A stretch of DNA of 64,000 bases from Ephydatia muelleri (Eukaryota > Porifera > Demospongiae > Spongillida > Spongillidae). The position numbers and the translations under genes were made by a program. The stretch covers positions 517,635-581,634 of the forward strand of contig JABACO010000003.1 of the NCBI GenBank assembly GCA_013339895.1, written 5' to 3'. The first letter of the stretch is position 1, and each line of letters starts with the position of its first letter. The notes beneath the pieces were generated by a model, which was not told where the DNA came from, searched no databases, and saw only the letters and a program-made list of their open reading frames with translations. Positions 8,782 to 20,084 of the stretch are shown here, piece by piece.

Positions 8782-9250
8782 CTGTAATGATAAGTGCATA
8801 TCATCATGGGGGTACCACCAATATCAGATACAGTACAATAACACACTACCATTGTTCTACTTCTGTGCGTAAAGAACACATTTCGCTAACACTAAAAAGA
8901 GGCAAAGTCTCCACTGTGAGACACACACACAGACACTGTGAGGCTCTCATACCCTATGATGTCATAAACCTCTCATATCATCCCACCCCTCTGCGTACAA
9001 CAAGCCTCATCACTCTATGAATACACTGTCCAGAGAATAGAAGAACACTAAGAGTCACCAGACACTTCAACATCACAACAAACTACACACTGTCAATAAT
9101 TGCAATTTTAATTTTTGGCGGTAAGTTTCAAGCTAGTTCTCAATGACGGAATAAAATCAATTAATACACGCATGTACATCCTCCACTAATGGGGGGAACT
9201 CTGGGTACATGCTGCATTGCATGTACACAGTGTATAATGACACCAATCAC

Positions 9251-9349
9251 CTTATCCTGCATGTTGACCTCTGCACCCCTATCCAATAGCACCTTCACAC
9301 ACTCCACCTTCCCTGCCTCTGAAGCCTTTATCAGTGCAGTCCATCCAAC
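9251..9349 (-). CDS. Ankyrin repeat exon
   Basis: 99 nt, phase 0, donor AAG|GTGATT. It encodes VGWTALIKASEAGKVECVKV and ends VNMQDK. It lies between the two copies of the 1517-bp duplication. Confidence 0.85.
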
Positions 9350-10079
9350 CTGTAATGATAAGTGCATATCATCATGGGGATACCACCAATGTCAGATACA
9401 GTACAATAACACACAACCATTGTTCTACTTCTGTGCGTAAAGAACACATTTCGCTAACACTAAAGAGGCAAAGTCTCCACTGTGAGACACACACAGACAC
9501 TGTGAGGAACATACAGTGCTCTCTCATGCCCTATGATGTCATAAACCTCTCATATCATCCCACCTCTCCGCATACAACAAGCCTCATCACTCTATGAATA
9601 CACTGTCCAGAGGATAGAAGAACACTAAGAGTCACCACACAGTTCAACAAAAGAACAAACTACACACTGTCAATGAGGCTTCGCTGGTGTGTAGTGCCTC
9701 ATTCGCAGACCACCATACAACTGTATATGGTACCCATACTTTGCCATGCACTGGATGTGTATCCACATCATGTAGGTGGGGGTGTGGTAGGAGGGGGTTG
9801 GTAGTGGGGTCTAGATTGAGGTAATAATGAATGTGGGAGGAGACACCTATTCAACAGCTGTGGGGTTTGGTGAAGCTCAAGTTATCTATAAGGTTCTGGA
9901 GTCTCGTTAGCAGAGCAATCAAGGTGCAGAAATTGTAAGTTTTTCAGCTAGTATTCCAGTACACACATACAATGACCATTGAATGGTATGTGTGTTATTA
10001 TAAGATGGGGGGGAGCATTTTAATCACGTGATTCAGTCGGTGGAATTTGTTTATTTTTATTTTGCACATTAGAAGTGGG

Positions 10080-10112
10080 TTAGGGTTAGGGTTAGGGTTA
10101 GGGTTAGGGTTA
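10080..10112 (+). repeat. Interstitial telomere-type repeat (TTAGGG)5, second copy
   Basis: Same five TTAGGG units in the same context as 8563-8595. It was copied with the 1517-bp block rather than inserted independently. Confidence 0.95.
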
Positions 10113-10199
10113 ATACACACATGTACATCCTCCACTAATGGGGGGAACTCTGGGTACATGCTGCATTGCATGTACACAGTGTATAATGACACCAATCAC

Positions 10200-10298
10200 C
10201 TCATCCTGCATGTTGACCTCTGCACCCCTATCCAATAGCACCTTCACACACTCCACCTGCCCTGCCTCTGAAGCCTTCATCAGTGCGGTCTTTCCCAA
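10200..10298 (-). CDS. Ankyrin repeat exon
   Basis: 99 nt, phase 0. It encodes LGKTALMKASEAGQVECVKV and ends VNMQDE. It differs from its duplicate at 8683-8781 in the first residues (LGK for WGW) and in Q for K. Confidence 0.85.
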
Positions 10299-11026
10299 CT
10301 GTAATGATAAGTGCATATCATCATGGGGGTACCACCAATGTCAGATACAGTACAATAACACACTACCATTGTTCTACTTCTGTGCGTAAAGAACACATTT
10401 CGCTAACACTAAAAAGAGGCAAAGTCTCCACTGTGAGACACACAGACAAACACTGTGAGGAACATACAGTGCTCACATGCCCTATGATGTCATATACCTC
10501 TCATATCATCCCACCCATCCGCATACAACAAGCCTCATCACTCTATGAATACACTGTCCAGAGGATAGAAGAACACTAAGAGTCACCACACACTTCAACA
10601 ACAGAACAAACTACACACTGTCAATAAGGCTTCGCTGGTGTGCAGTGCCTCATCCCCAGACCACCGTACAACTCTATTTTGTACCCATACTTTGCCATGC
10701 ACTGGATGTGCATCCACATCATATGGGTGGTAGGAGGGGGTAGGTAGTGGGGTCTAGATTGAGGTAATAATGAATGTGGGAGGAGACACCTATTCAACAG
10801 CTGCGGGGTTTGGTGAAGCTCAAGCTATCTATAAGGTTTTGGAGTCTCGTTAGAAGAGCAAACAAGGTGCAGAAATTATAAGTTTTTCAGCTAGTATTCC
10901 AGTACACACATGTAATGACCATTGAATTGTATGTGTGTTATTAAAAGATGGGGGGGAGCATTTTAATCACGTGATTCAATCGGTGGCATTTTTTTACTTT
11001 GCACATTAGAAGTGGGTTTAATTCAC

Positions 11027-11125
11027 CTTGTCCTTCATGCTGACCTCTGCACCCCTGTCCAATAGCACCTTCACACCCTCCACCTGACCTGCCTCTGAAG
11101 CCTTCATCAGTGCGGTCCATCCATC
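11027..11125 (-). CDS. Ankyrin repeat exon
   Basis: 99 nt, phase 0, donor AAG|GTGAAT. It encodes DGWTALMKASEAGQVEGVKV and ends VSMKDK. It is the closest relative of the partial exon at 1-73 and is followed by a duplicate of the intron block downstream of 7139. Confidence 0.85.
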
Positions 11126-11718
11126 CTGTAATGATAAGTGCATATCATCATGGGGGTACCACCAATGCCAGATACAGTACGTAAAGTCAATTCTTGTACT
11201 ACTGTACACAGAGTGATAAAGAGTACACAACTACACAATTCCAACACTCACATCAGTGAAGGATACAGGATTCAGGGAAGAGGGACCTGGGATGGGTGTG
11301 GGTGGGGTGATCCCCTATGACCATAGGGTCTTGGGTGGAGTTCCAGGAGTTTTGGAGAGTGCTTATGATATCCTCAATACATGCACAGTGGTTTAGTATA
11401 CATCATAGTGTATATTCATTGCAGTTAGCAATGACATTGTCATGCCGTCCCAACATAGCCAGTGAAGGCCATGCTAATACATGTACCCATTCGGTATTGC
11501 AATGGGGATACATCAATGAAGTAGTACGCAATGGTTCCACATTTCTATCATGATTGTTACTGATGTAGGCATCTTTGTACTGATCTTGGAAATTAAATAA
11601 CATGGCATCCATCCACTAAACAGGGTTCCTGCACACACGTCATCATTCACAACTGGGGACTAGGCATGCATGCTGCATTGCATTGTACACAGTGTATAAT
11701 GACACCACTCAAACTCAC

Positions 11719-11820
11719 CAAGGTGGCCTGAATATTGACCTGTGCACCCTTATCCACTAGCATCTTCGCACATTCTATGTGCCCACGGTCATAAGCCATC
11801 ATCAGTGCAGTCTTTCCCCA
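11719..11820 (-). CDS. Ankyrin repeat exon (102 nt)
   Basis: 102 nt, one codon longer than the others but still phase 0. It encodes WGKTALMMAYDRGHIECAKM and ends VNIQATL. It is the second AYDR-subtype repeat, paralogous to 7705-7803. Confidence 0.8.
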
Positions 11821-12265
11821 CTGTAAAGATAAGTGCAAATTACGAAGGGGTACCACCAATGTCAGATACAGTACAATAACATACTATTCATTGTACATAA
11901 AGCGAACAGTACACAAGGACCAACACCACCTATAGTTCAACAACACATTTTGCTACAACTAAAAAGAGTCTCCACTCTGAGGAACATACAGTGCTATCAC
12001 ATACACCATGATGTCATACACCATATATCACTCCACCCCTCTGCGTACAACAAGCCTCATCACTCTATGAATACACTGTCCAGAGGTAAGAAGAACACTA
12101 AGAGTCACCACACACTTCAACAACAGAACAAACTGCACACTGTCAAGCTAGTTTTCAATGACGGAACAAAATCAATTAATACACACATGTACATCCTCCA
12201 CTAATGGGGGGAACTCTGGGTACATGCTGCATTGCATGTACACAGTGCATAATGACACCAATCAC

Positions 12266-12364
12266 CTTATTCTGCATGTTGACCTCTGCACCCCTATCCA
12301 ATAGAACCTTCACACACTCCACCTGCCCTGCCTCTGAAGCCTTCATCAGTGCGGTCCTTCCATC
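12266..12364 (-). CDS. Ankyrin repeat exon
   Basis: 99 nt, phase 0, donor AAG|GTGATT. It encodes DGRTALMKASEAGQVECVKV and ends VNMQNK. Confidence 0.85.
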
Positions 12365-12800
12365 CTGTAATGATAAGTGCATATCATCATGGGAGTACCA
12401 CCAATGTCAGATACAGTACAATAACACACTACCATCGTTCTACTTCTGTGCGTAAAGAACACATTTCGCTAACACAAAAAAGAGGCAAAGTCTCCACTGT
12501 GAGACACACACACAGACACTGTGAGGAACATAGTGTTCTCATACCCTATGATGTCATAAACCTCTCATATCATCCCACCCCTCTGCGTACTACAAGCCTC
12601 ATCACTCTATGAATACACTGTCCAGAGAATAGAAGAACACTAAGAGTCACCGTGCACACTTCAACAACAGAACAAACTACACACTGTCAATAAGGCTTCA
12701 CTGGTGTGCAGTGCCTCATCCCCAGATCACCATACAACTCTATTTTGTACCCATACTTTGCCATGCACTGGATGTGCATCCACATCATGTAGCTGGCGAA

Positions 12801-12841
<41 letters not shown>
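12801..12841 (+). repeat. Homopolymer run of about 41 G
   Basis: In paralogous introns this position reads as G-rich mixed sequence (for example GGTGGGGGTGTGG near 8270). The pure run is either a local expansion or an assembly or base-calling artefact. Confidence 0.8.
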
Positions 12842-12843
<2 letters not shown>

Positions 12844-13055
12844 GTGGGGTCTAGATTGAGTTAATAATGAATGTGGGAGGAGACACCTATTCAACAACTA
12901 TGGGGTTTGGTGAAACGCAAGCTATCCTAGTAGAAAATAAATAACATTACATGCATGCACTAAACAGGGTTCCTTTGCACATGTCATCATTCAATACTGG
13001 GGACTCTGAGTTCATGCTTCATTGCATGTGCACAATATATAATGACACCACTCAC

Positions 13056-13154
13056 CTTGTGATTCATGTTGATCTTAGCACCCCTTTCCAATAGTACCTT
13101 CACACACTCCACCTTCCCTGTTTTCGAAGCATTTATCAGTGCGGTACATCCCCA
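13056..13154 (-). CDS. Ankyrin repeat exon
   Basis: 99 nt, phase 0, donor AAG|GTGAGT. It encodes WGCTALINASKTGKVECVKV and ends INMNHK. It is the most diverged of the canonical subtype (C for W, NASKTG for KASEAG). Confidence 0.82.
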
Positions 13155-13702
13155 CTGTAATGACAAGTGCATATCATCATGGGAGCACCACCAATGCCAG
13201 ATACAGTACAATAACACACTACCCATCGTTCTACTACTGTTCATAAAGTGATCAGTACACAAGGACCAACACCACACACAGTTCAACAACACATTCTGTT
13301 AACACTTAAAAGAGGCAAAGTCTCCACTGTGAGGAACATACAGTGCTGGACCCTCATATTTTATGGTGTCATACACCTCTGTCTGGTACAGCTGCAGGCA
13401 CAGAGAGCCACAGCAGCTATGTGATTTCACACCTTGTATCCACAAAGGTATGAGCAAACCTCATCCTAATTAATACACTGTACACAAACACACAGCAATA
13501 CACCTCATCCCCCGACTATCATACACCATTGCTTACTAGAACCAGGGAGGGATGGGCACTAAGCATGTGTGTCACGTGCATATCTGGAGCATTGGTGGTC
13601 ACTTACGGTAAGAACAAACATGCAGCTGATTCGAAAACGCGACCCATTGTCACTTTACGATTTCCCAACATTACACGTTCATGCATGACACACGTCTCTC
13701 AC

Positions 13703-13801
13703 CCAATCAGCAGCATCAATGTCTGCTCCCAGATGGAGAAGTCGAGTGATCTCCTTCACATTACCAACCTTTGCTGCCGCTCTTAGCTTCTCTCCAAGTT
13801 C
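13703..13801 (-). CDS. Ankyrin repeat exon, most 5' one seen
   Basis: 99 nt, phase 0, donor TGG|GTGAGA. It encodes ELGEKLRAAAKVGNVKEITR, then LLHLGADIDAADW. It lacks the TAL turn and reads like the capping first repeat of an ankyrin array. Any exon further 5' would lie at higher coordinates; none was recognised. Confidence 0.75.
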
Positions 13802-16271
13802 CTACAGCGATGGAGTGATTATTCGTGCATGCTGTTTGCCAGTGTCAACGTGGGTACTCCACCATCATGCAGACTATCACACCAAGCAGGTATCATCAGG
13901 GTCATGCGATAAACAGATACTTCATTACCATATTGGACGACGCCATCCATAAGCGGTTAGTAAACAGTCTTCCCACGCATAGTGCAAAAAAAAAAGAGAG
14001 CATCACGTGCTAAATTCCGGCATGACACTGTCATCATCAATACCGAGGGACATGTCATGGTATGCCAGCCTGAGCCGTGACCAAATAATATCCGTTTGAT
14101 GATGCCATCCATAAACGGTCAGTAACATGCAGATAAATAATTTGTTGTCAAATAGATCGATTATGTGATTGATTATTCATTGCTATTTCGTTTTTGGCAA
14201 GCACTTTCTTGGCTTTATTAGCTGTGGATCACAGTTGCTCAGTGAAAAGTCATGCAGGATAAGTTCACAAGCCCTGACAGTCGGAGTGAAATGCTAGGAT
14301 AATGGACTCGTCAATTCTAAGACTGACACGTATACTTACAATGAGTTGGTATTCACTTATGATGGATGAATGTACCGATGCATCGTACAGTATTCTCAAC
14401 AAGCTGATTGTGGTTTGAGATATGTCTGTCTTCTATCGGTTTAAATCGCATCTCGTGCAATTGTGTAACAATTATACTGCACTGGGTATCGATGATATTG
14501 GTAAAGTGTACGTGGGACAAGGAGGAACCCCTTCCAGTGGGCTGATGCACTACTGTAATGATGATTGGAACATGTGGCATCAGCATAAGCACAGGATATA
14601 TGGGTGGCAAAGTGCTGAATGCTCTTACATTTTGATGACTGCATGTATTGCTGTTACAGATCCAAATACAAGCAGTGTTTAATCATGGGGGTCAGTCTCC
14701 TCCTAAATCCTTCTGAATTTAAGGCCAGTGAAGTGGAAGTTAGCAAAGCCTCTAAAATACCCCCAAAGCCATAAGTTTTAAATTTAGGATATAACTAGAC
14801 CATTTTAAATGTTTAAATGCAAATATCATAGCATGCAGAGCTGCACTCATCAGTGACAGAGACAATGCAGTGAGGTCATGCAGCCTCCCTCAACAGTCAA
14901 CACTCTGGTCATGGTGTATGGTAACGTGGAGGACCAGGTGTACAAGCTTGCAGGGCAGGTAAGGTGGTCCCCAGACCCATGCGGTATTGCCCATGCAGAT
15001 CCATGCGGTTTTGCTCTGTTGGGTTAGCCTATTAGCTTGCTGAGAGGGATTTGAGTCTGCCGGAGGAGAGGATCAAGCATGCTTGCAAAACGTCTGTGTC
15101 CACTTGCTCATTGGAATATTCTGTGGTGACCACACCCATTCCAGGGCTGAACCAGTTAAAGTGAATCCTCTGGTACAGACCCCAGTACTAGTATAGTAGA
15201 GAACACCACTGTGCGAAATGTATATATTTCATTGCAATTGGAAAATACCGTAATGATTGGCTTGACAACTTTCCTACGTATTTACTCATCATGAAATGTA
15301 TCTTCTTCAGTCGTAAATTAAATTTAATTCACCTGGTCATGATGGCGCACACACATGTACCACGTTTCAGGAAGGGTTTTCAGAAACTGCCGTGAGTGTA
15401 CATATATAGGCCTAGAGAGGTATACATACGAGCTCCGGTTGTATATACCTGGTATACAGAGCGCAACATCACGACCCCATAACCTATTCTGACAAGGCAA
15501 CCATTCACCCATACATTAATTTGTACAGGGTAAGTTGCATTGGGTATTCTATGTCACGTGACTAACAGCAATATATTTTTGCTACGTCGTTGCCCACGAA
15601 CTGAAGTTTTGTACCAATCTAGGTTGAACTGATTGCATTCACGTTTTCGTTCGAACAGACGTAGGCGTGTGCACACGCGCATGCACACTCACGAGTGGCA
15701 TATGTATACAGTTCTCAGATGCACGCGCGCACACTGCTACATCTGTCTGTCCATTGTGTGCATGTCATCGAACAGCAGTACACACACATGCAAGATCTGT
15801 CGCTGGAATTTTGGTCCTGAAATATTTGGTCCCGGACCAAAATGTTCGCTGAAAATTTTGGTCCGCCCGGACCGATAATTTCGAAAAATACGGTCCGCCC
15901 TGAAATTTTTGGTTCGGACGTTGTTTTCTAAGTCTATGATAAAGTTCACCACCATCTGCACAGTAATCGCTGTAGTACATACATGCATGTAACTAGTTAT
16001 GTTTGAGCTCTTGAGTTCATCGGCGGGATTGAATGGATTTATAACGGAGGTTGGTACTTTGCACAGGACAGTAGTTAGTTTCCTAGAATCACAACCACTT
16101 GAATGACAGAGTATTTTTTATTATTTCTCCAAACCACTTGAATGACAGAGTATTTGAAATGTAAATGTATTATTTCTCCAAAGCACAGGAACTATTACTG
16201 CATGTATAATTTGATATGTGTTCATATGTTAATGCTGTATGTCAAAGAATGTAAATACTTTTTTTTTTTAG
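13802..16271. other. Mostly featureless region upstream of the ankyrin exons
   Basis: No gene is recognised. Weak items: an open frame at 14,422-14,682 (+) with no known motif; a possible exon at 14,878-14,959 (+) ending LAGQ before GTAAGG; repeated GGTCC-rich sequence near 15,800-15,920 including the palindrome TTTGGTCCCGGACCAAA (15,825-15,841); and a roughly 41-bp tandem duplication (ACCACTTGAATGACAGAGT) at 16,094-16,160. Confidence 0.4.
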
Positions 16272-18028
16272 AGGATTGGCGCTGTGATCAACATCGCTGG
16301 ATAAATCAAGGAGTTAAAATGTTACCTAAAAGTAATCCTCGCCTGAGAAAGTCCTATTTCGTTGTAGATACCCCAAATGGCCCATCCAAAGACTTTGGCA
16401 AGCATGCTTACCAGCTATTTAGCAGCAAAACATTCACTCTTATTCATTATCTTGGAAATGAAACTGTAGCCATACCTTTTTGTCATCGAAATGCTAAAGG
16501 TGACCCATCAGCATCATTTGTTAGAACATGTCCATCTACTTTGAATATCATGAAAAGCTTGTGTGTTCAAAATACAGCAAGTGAAGGAAATTTCGAGTGT
16601 TGAATGTTTACCAGAGTTTGTGCCCATTCTGAAACCAAGAGATATGAAACAGTTGCGTATAAGCATTTGCATAGTTCCAAAATATCTAAAGATGATATAT
16701 ACAACTTGCACGAAATTGCATACGACATAGCTGGCTTTGTTTGGAAAATAACCACGTTTCCAGACCTTGTTTGTGTTTGTGGTCTTAAAGAATTGCTGGA
16801 TGAAGCTGACAGAGTGATACAAATAGGTGAAGATCAATTACTTTCATATGACACCACATTTCAATTGGGAGATTTCTATGTGTCACCATTTATATTTCGT
16901 CATACAATATTTAAAGAACGACCATGCATACCAGCAATGTTTCTATTACATGAACGTAAACTCACTAATACACATAAGGAGATGTTTAATGAATGTGCCA
17001 AAAACATGCCATCATTAAAGAAGATGAAGATTCCACTTGTTATGGACAGAGATGCTGCATTAATGAAAGCTGTGCAATCTGAAATTCCAAATATTGCTCT
17101 GGTATTTTGCTGGAATCATATTCTTAGGGATATACGCCAATGGCTGCACCAACATGGAGCTCCATCTTCAGATATCACAATTTACTTAGATGATGTTTGT
17201 AGGTTATTTCATTGTTCTACCCTTGACAAATACACTGACAAATTGGACAATTGTAAAACCAGGTGGGACGGTGAATTCACAAAATATTACCTTAAAGATA
17301 TACACCCCCATGTTCCAGTACATTGGTAGGTGGGCTCTTGAAGATCTTCATATTTACAACCCATACAGTGGCGTAACTAATAATCAATCTGAGAGTTTGA
17401 ATTTTGTATTGAAAGAATTGCAAGGATGGAAAGAAGTTAAAATAGACAATGCAGTACTAGCATTTTATCAGATGCAGGCTTATTACAGCAATGAAATAAG
17501 GAGAGGATTAGCAGGAATGGGAGAATACCATGTTCTGAGCCAATACTCAGATGTTGTTTCTGGAATGAAGGAAATGGAATTACTTCCAACATGATCACCT
17601 AAGGAAATTGTTCAAAGGTTGCAAGGGAAAATAGCAGACGAAAACACTACTGTCACAACAGTAATTGCTAATACAACTTCCATACAGGGCAGTGAAGAAT
17701 TTGTGAGTGCAAGTTCCTGCAAAGGTTCTGCTCAGTATCGCACCAAGCTGTGTATAGCAAGTGGTTTTGTGAGTTTTGATGCAAAGCTAGGTGTTTTCCT
17801 AGTAAAGGGCACGACTGGTACAGCAAGAGTAGTAACAGTCTTTCCAACTGAAACATGTAGCTGTCCCTCTAAGTGTGATTGCTACCATATACTTGCAGTG
17901 AAGATGAGCATCGGCATCCCTGCAGTTAACGAGCGTAGAATTACTAACCTGTCTCAGCTTCGGAAAAACACCAGGAGCAAGGGAGATAAGAAGTGGCAGG
18001 AAACGTCCTCGTCGTAATGATGTTGAAA
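16272..18028 (+). pseudogene. MULE-type transposase with SWIM zinc finger (broken exon)
   Basis: The exon opens after a poly-T acceptor. It matches the MULE transposase plan: an N-terminal region (about 16,272-16,600), an RNase H-fold core with DTTFQLGDFYVSP and VMDRDAALMKAVQ, then CWNHILRDIRQWL, then NNQSESLNFVLKE, and a SWIM finger near 17,855-17,890 (CSCPSKCDCYH). The frame is broken by shifts around 16,570-16,700, one near 17,305, an in-frame TGA at 17,592-17,594, and one near 18,000. The exon ends GTTGAAA before GTGAGT, where the frame joins the next exon. These enzymes cut and paste DNA transposons. This copy is inactive as read. Confidence 0.85.
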
Positions 18029-18086
18029 GTGAGTTATGTTTTATGCGTTAACTGTTTTGATATGACTTAGTTTATTTAAACTCCAG

Positions 18087-18389
18087 GCAATGCACTTCAG
18101 ATAGATGAAACAGATGAAACGGATCAGCTAAAGCATTTAGTGGGTGTGGGAGGTAGTCTAACAGAAAAGAAGAAATCACGAGATGACCAAGCAGCTCAAA
18201 CAGAAGAAGTGAAACTACCAGCAGGGGAAGGTGATAGCACTAATGAGGTGGAACTAGTAGGTGATGAAGATAACAGAACTGATGAAGTGAGACAACCTGA
18301 AGGTGAAGATGTTAGAACAGATGAGGTGGAACTACGACAAGGTGAAAATTATCAAGATGAAAACATGAAACAGTCTGAGGATTGTACAA
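18087..18389 (+). CDS. Acidic linker exon of the MULE-associated gene
   Basis: It follows a 58-bp intron (GTGAGT...CTCCAG, 18,029-18,086). The frame runs through SNALQIDETDETDQLKHL and then repeats related to DEVELxxGEDxxTDEV, strongly acidic and probably disordered. It ends ACA|A before GTGAGT at 18,390. The exon links the SWIM end of the transposase to the protease-PHD exon in one frame, which is the main evidence that they form one gene. Confidence 0.7.
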
Positions 18390-18465
18390 GTGAGTAAATA
18401 TGGACAATAATTGTTTTGTGAGACTTAGCTCAATCTATCATGGGTGTATGTATTTTCGTACATAG

Positions 18466-19469
18466 GTTTGGAGATTGTTGGTCAGTCAAATACACACAAA
18501 AATGCATCTAGTGGGCATGCTTCCCAGGAACATCAAAAGTCTAACCCACTTACTGTGTCAGGAGATTGTGAACAAATGGTTGAATCAAGAAATCACCTGG
18601 CCATGAATTTGGCAAAGGTGACCCGTGAAAGAAAAAGAAAAGAGTTATCAGCTAAATCTAACTCAACTTCAAAAATTCCTATATCTTTAGATAATGGTGA
18701 AGACCTAAGTACAGAAGACGAAAAAGTTTGGATTGAACGATTTCAACTATATGAGCATGACAAAAGTATTCTAACCACACCTGGACAATGGTTGAATGCA
18801 TCAATCATAGATACAGCACAGACACTTTTAGCTACACAATTCAAGAGCATTTTTGGATTTCAAAGTGTAGGATGTGGATTGGCAATGACATTTGCAGTAG
18901 AACAACGACCATACGTTCAAGTTTTACATGATAACACCCAGAAACATTGGTTGATTATTTCCAATATAGGAGCAGAGGATCCTGCATCAATCCTTATATA
19001 TGACAGTCTTTTCCATCAGTGCTCTCCACACATCCAGCAGCAAATAGCCACTATTACCCGGACCAAATCAAGTGAAATAAATGTTCACTTTGTGGATGTG
19101 CAGCGTCAAAGTGGAGGTGGTGATTGTGGACTTTTTGCAATTGCATTTGCCACTTCTATCTGTTTTGGAACCCACCCAGAAACAAAGTTTTATTGTCAGG
19201 CAAAAATGAGGCAACATTTGATGAAGTGCATTGAAGAAGGTGTAATGACAGAATTTTCAGTGCAGCGCACAAGACGCTGTACAACTAAGATAAAGAACAA
19301 ACAGGTCATAAAGGTTTATTGTGTTTGCAGAATGCCTAGGATGGCACTTGAAGCTATGATTGCCTGCAATCAATGCAAGGAATGGTTTCACGGTGACATT
19401 TGTATTCAAGTCCCCAAAAAGGCATGGGAGCGCAGTACCAAATGGCTATGTGACAAATGTAGTGTGTAG
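18466..19469 (+). CDS. Ulp1/C48-type cysteine protease with C-terminal PHD finger
   Basis: The last exon, after a 76-bp intron, is open for about 334 codons. Near its middle is a Ulp1/SENP-like peptidase: KHWLII with the catalytic His, YDSLF with Asp, and QSGGGDCGLFAIAFA with the nucleophile Cys. The C-terminus is a C4HC3 PHD finger (YCVC, CNQC, WFHGDIC, CDKC). Family knowledge: Ulp1 proteases cleave SUMO-like modifiers and PHD fingers bind histone tails. This exon is intact although the transposase exon is broken. Confidence 0.88.
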
Positions 19470-19501
19470 TTGCTGTTGTTATTTTCTTTGTTTGATTTTT
19501 T

Positions 19502-19690
19502 ATGCATGACCTGTGGGAGTCATGCAGATCATCTGGTGCAGCTTCTACCTCTAGGTTGGCATCCCACCTTGCCCTCAGCTTGTCCTCTACCAAACTTTCA
19601 ATCTTCGTGGACATGTACAGTAGGATGAACTTCACCTTAGTCAGGTCCATTGCCAGAGCCATCTTGGCAAGGGAGTTCCTGCCCTCGTGG
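19502..19690 (+). pseudogene. 3' fragment of a non-LTR retrotransposon ORF
   Basis: The frame reads RLASHLALSL, then MNFTLVRSIARAILAREF. This resembles the extreme C-terminus of the LINE copies at 21.6 kb and 56.7 kb (NLTLIRANSRAILSR). It is a short, isolated remnant directly after the PHD exon. Confidence 0.6.
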
Positions 19691-19755
19691 CTTGACTTTT
19701 TATTTGTGGGTGTTGTATGATTATGTACTAATGATCGAGTAAACTTTAGGTTGTA

Positions 19756-19853
19756 GAAGTGTTTGGGGGATGGAGAATTGAAGCTATCAATGCACTTTCA
19801 ACCTATGGAAAAGTATCCACACAGCTATGTCGACCTCAGAATGAGATTGTAAA
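19756..19853 (+). pseudogene. Small second retrotransposon C-terminal fragment
   Basis: EVFGGWRIEAINALSTYGKV, then LCRPQNEIVK, resembles the GGW..EA segment near the end of RT-type ORFs in invertebrate LINE families. It is only about 33 codons and could be chance. Confidence 0.3.
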
Positions 19854-19891
19854 GGTAAAAGGTACTATATCAGCTAGTTCCGTGGAATAGT

Positions 19892-19937
19892 CACGGAACG
19901 GAACGGAATATTCCGTGGCGTTCCGTTCCGTTCCGTG
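19892..19937. repeat. Perfect 17-bp-arm hairpin of GGAAC units at a gene breakpoint
   Basis: CACGGAACGGAACGGAA (19,892-19,908) is perfectly complementary to 19,921-19,937, with a 12-nt loop. It lies about 13 bp from where homology of the OPLAH exon ends. Confidence 0.85.
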
Positions 19938-19950
19938 TTTTAGTAACGCC

Positions 19951-20007
19951 CCACTCAATGTGGCCGGAGTCCAGGGCCTCGCTCTTGGGAAACGGTCTAC
20001 CCAGCTC
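19951..20007 (-). CDS. OPLAH: 5-oxoprolinase exon 2 (truncated)
   Basis: After acceptor TTCCAG the minus strand reads ELGRPFPKSEALDSGHIEW, which continues the 5-oxoprolinase N-terminus in the same frame as the exon at 20,085-20,261. Family members continue with IRMGTTVATN, but here the similarity stops after HIEW and runs into the GGAAC hairpin. The gene is therefore cut, either by rearrangement or by a repeat insertion. No later exons were seen to the left. Confidence 0.7.
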
Positions 20008-20084
20008 CTGGAATGGAAGGGGAAGAGTACGAACGAAGTGAAGGAGGGGGGGAGGAGGGAGGAGGGGGGTTATATGGAGCTAAC

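Larger units (their letters stand above)
7930..8880. repeat. Tandem segmental duplication, copy 1
   Basis: Almost identical to 9447-10,397 (offset 1517 bp). It covers an intron block, five TTAGGG units and one ankyrin exon. Partial older copies of the same intron sequence follow at about 10,620 and 12,680. Confidence 0.85.
9447..10397. repeat. Tandem segmental duplication, copy 2
   Basis: Copy of 7930-8880, including the telomere-type run. Only scattered differences are seen, so the duplication is recent. Confidence 0.85.

Noticed and set aside
8621..9020. Plus-strand frames overlapping each ankyrin exon
   Set aside because: They are antisense shadows of the minus-strand exons; only the minus strand shows the ankyrin consensus and splice signals.
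14422..14682. Possible gene encoding an 86-residue protein
   Set aside because: No recognised motif, no splice context and an antisense frame of similar length, so support is too weak for a gene call.
15633..15988. Coding frames around the GGTCC-rich segment
   Set aside because: Frames on both strands overlap inverted GGTCC/GGACC motifs and show no domain; likely a repeat fragment.
19354..19662. Minus-strand 102-codon frame overlapping the PHD exon
   Set aside because: It is antisense to the PHD finger and to a retrotransposon fragment that both read convincingly on the plus strand.
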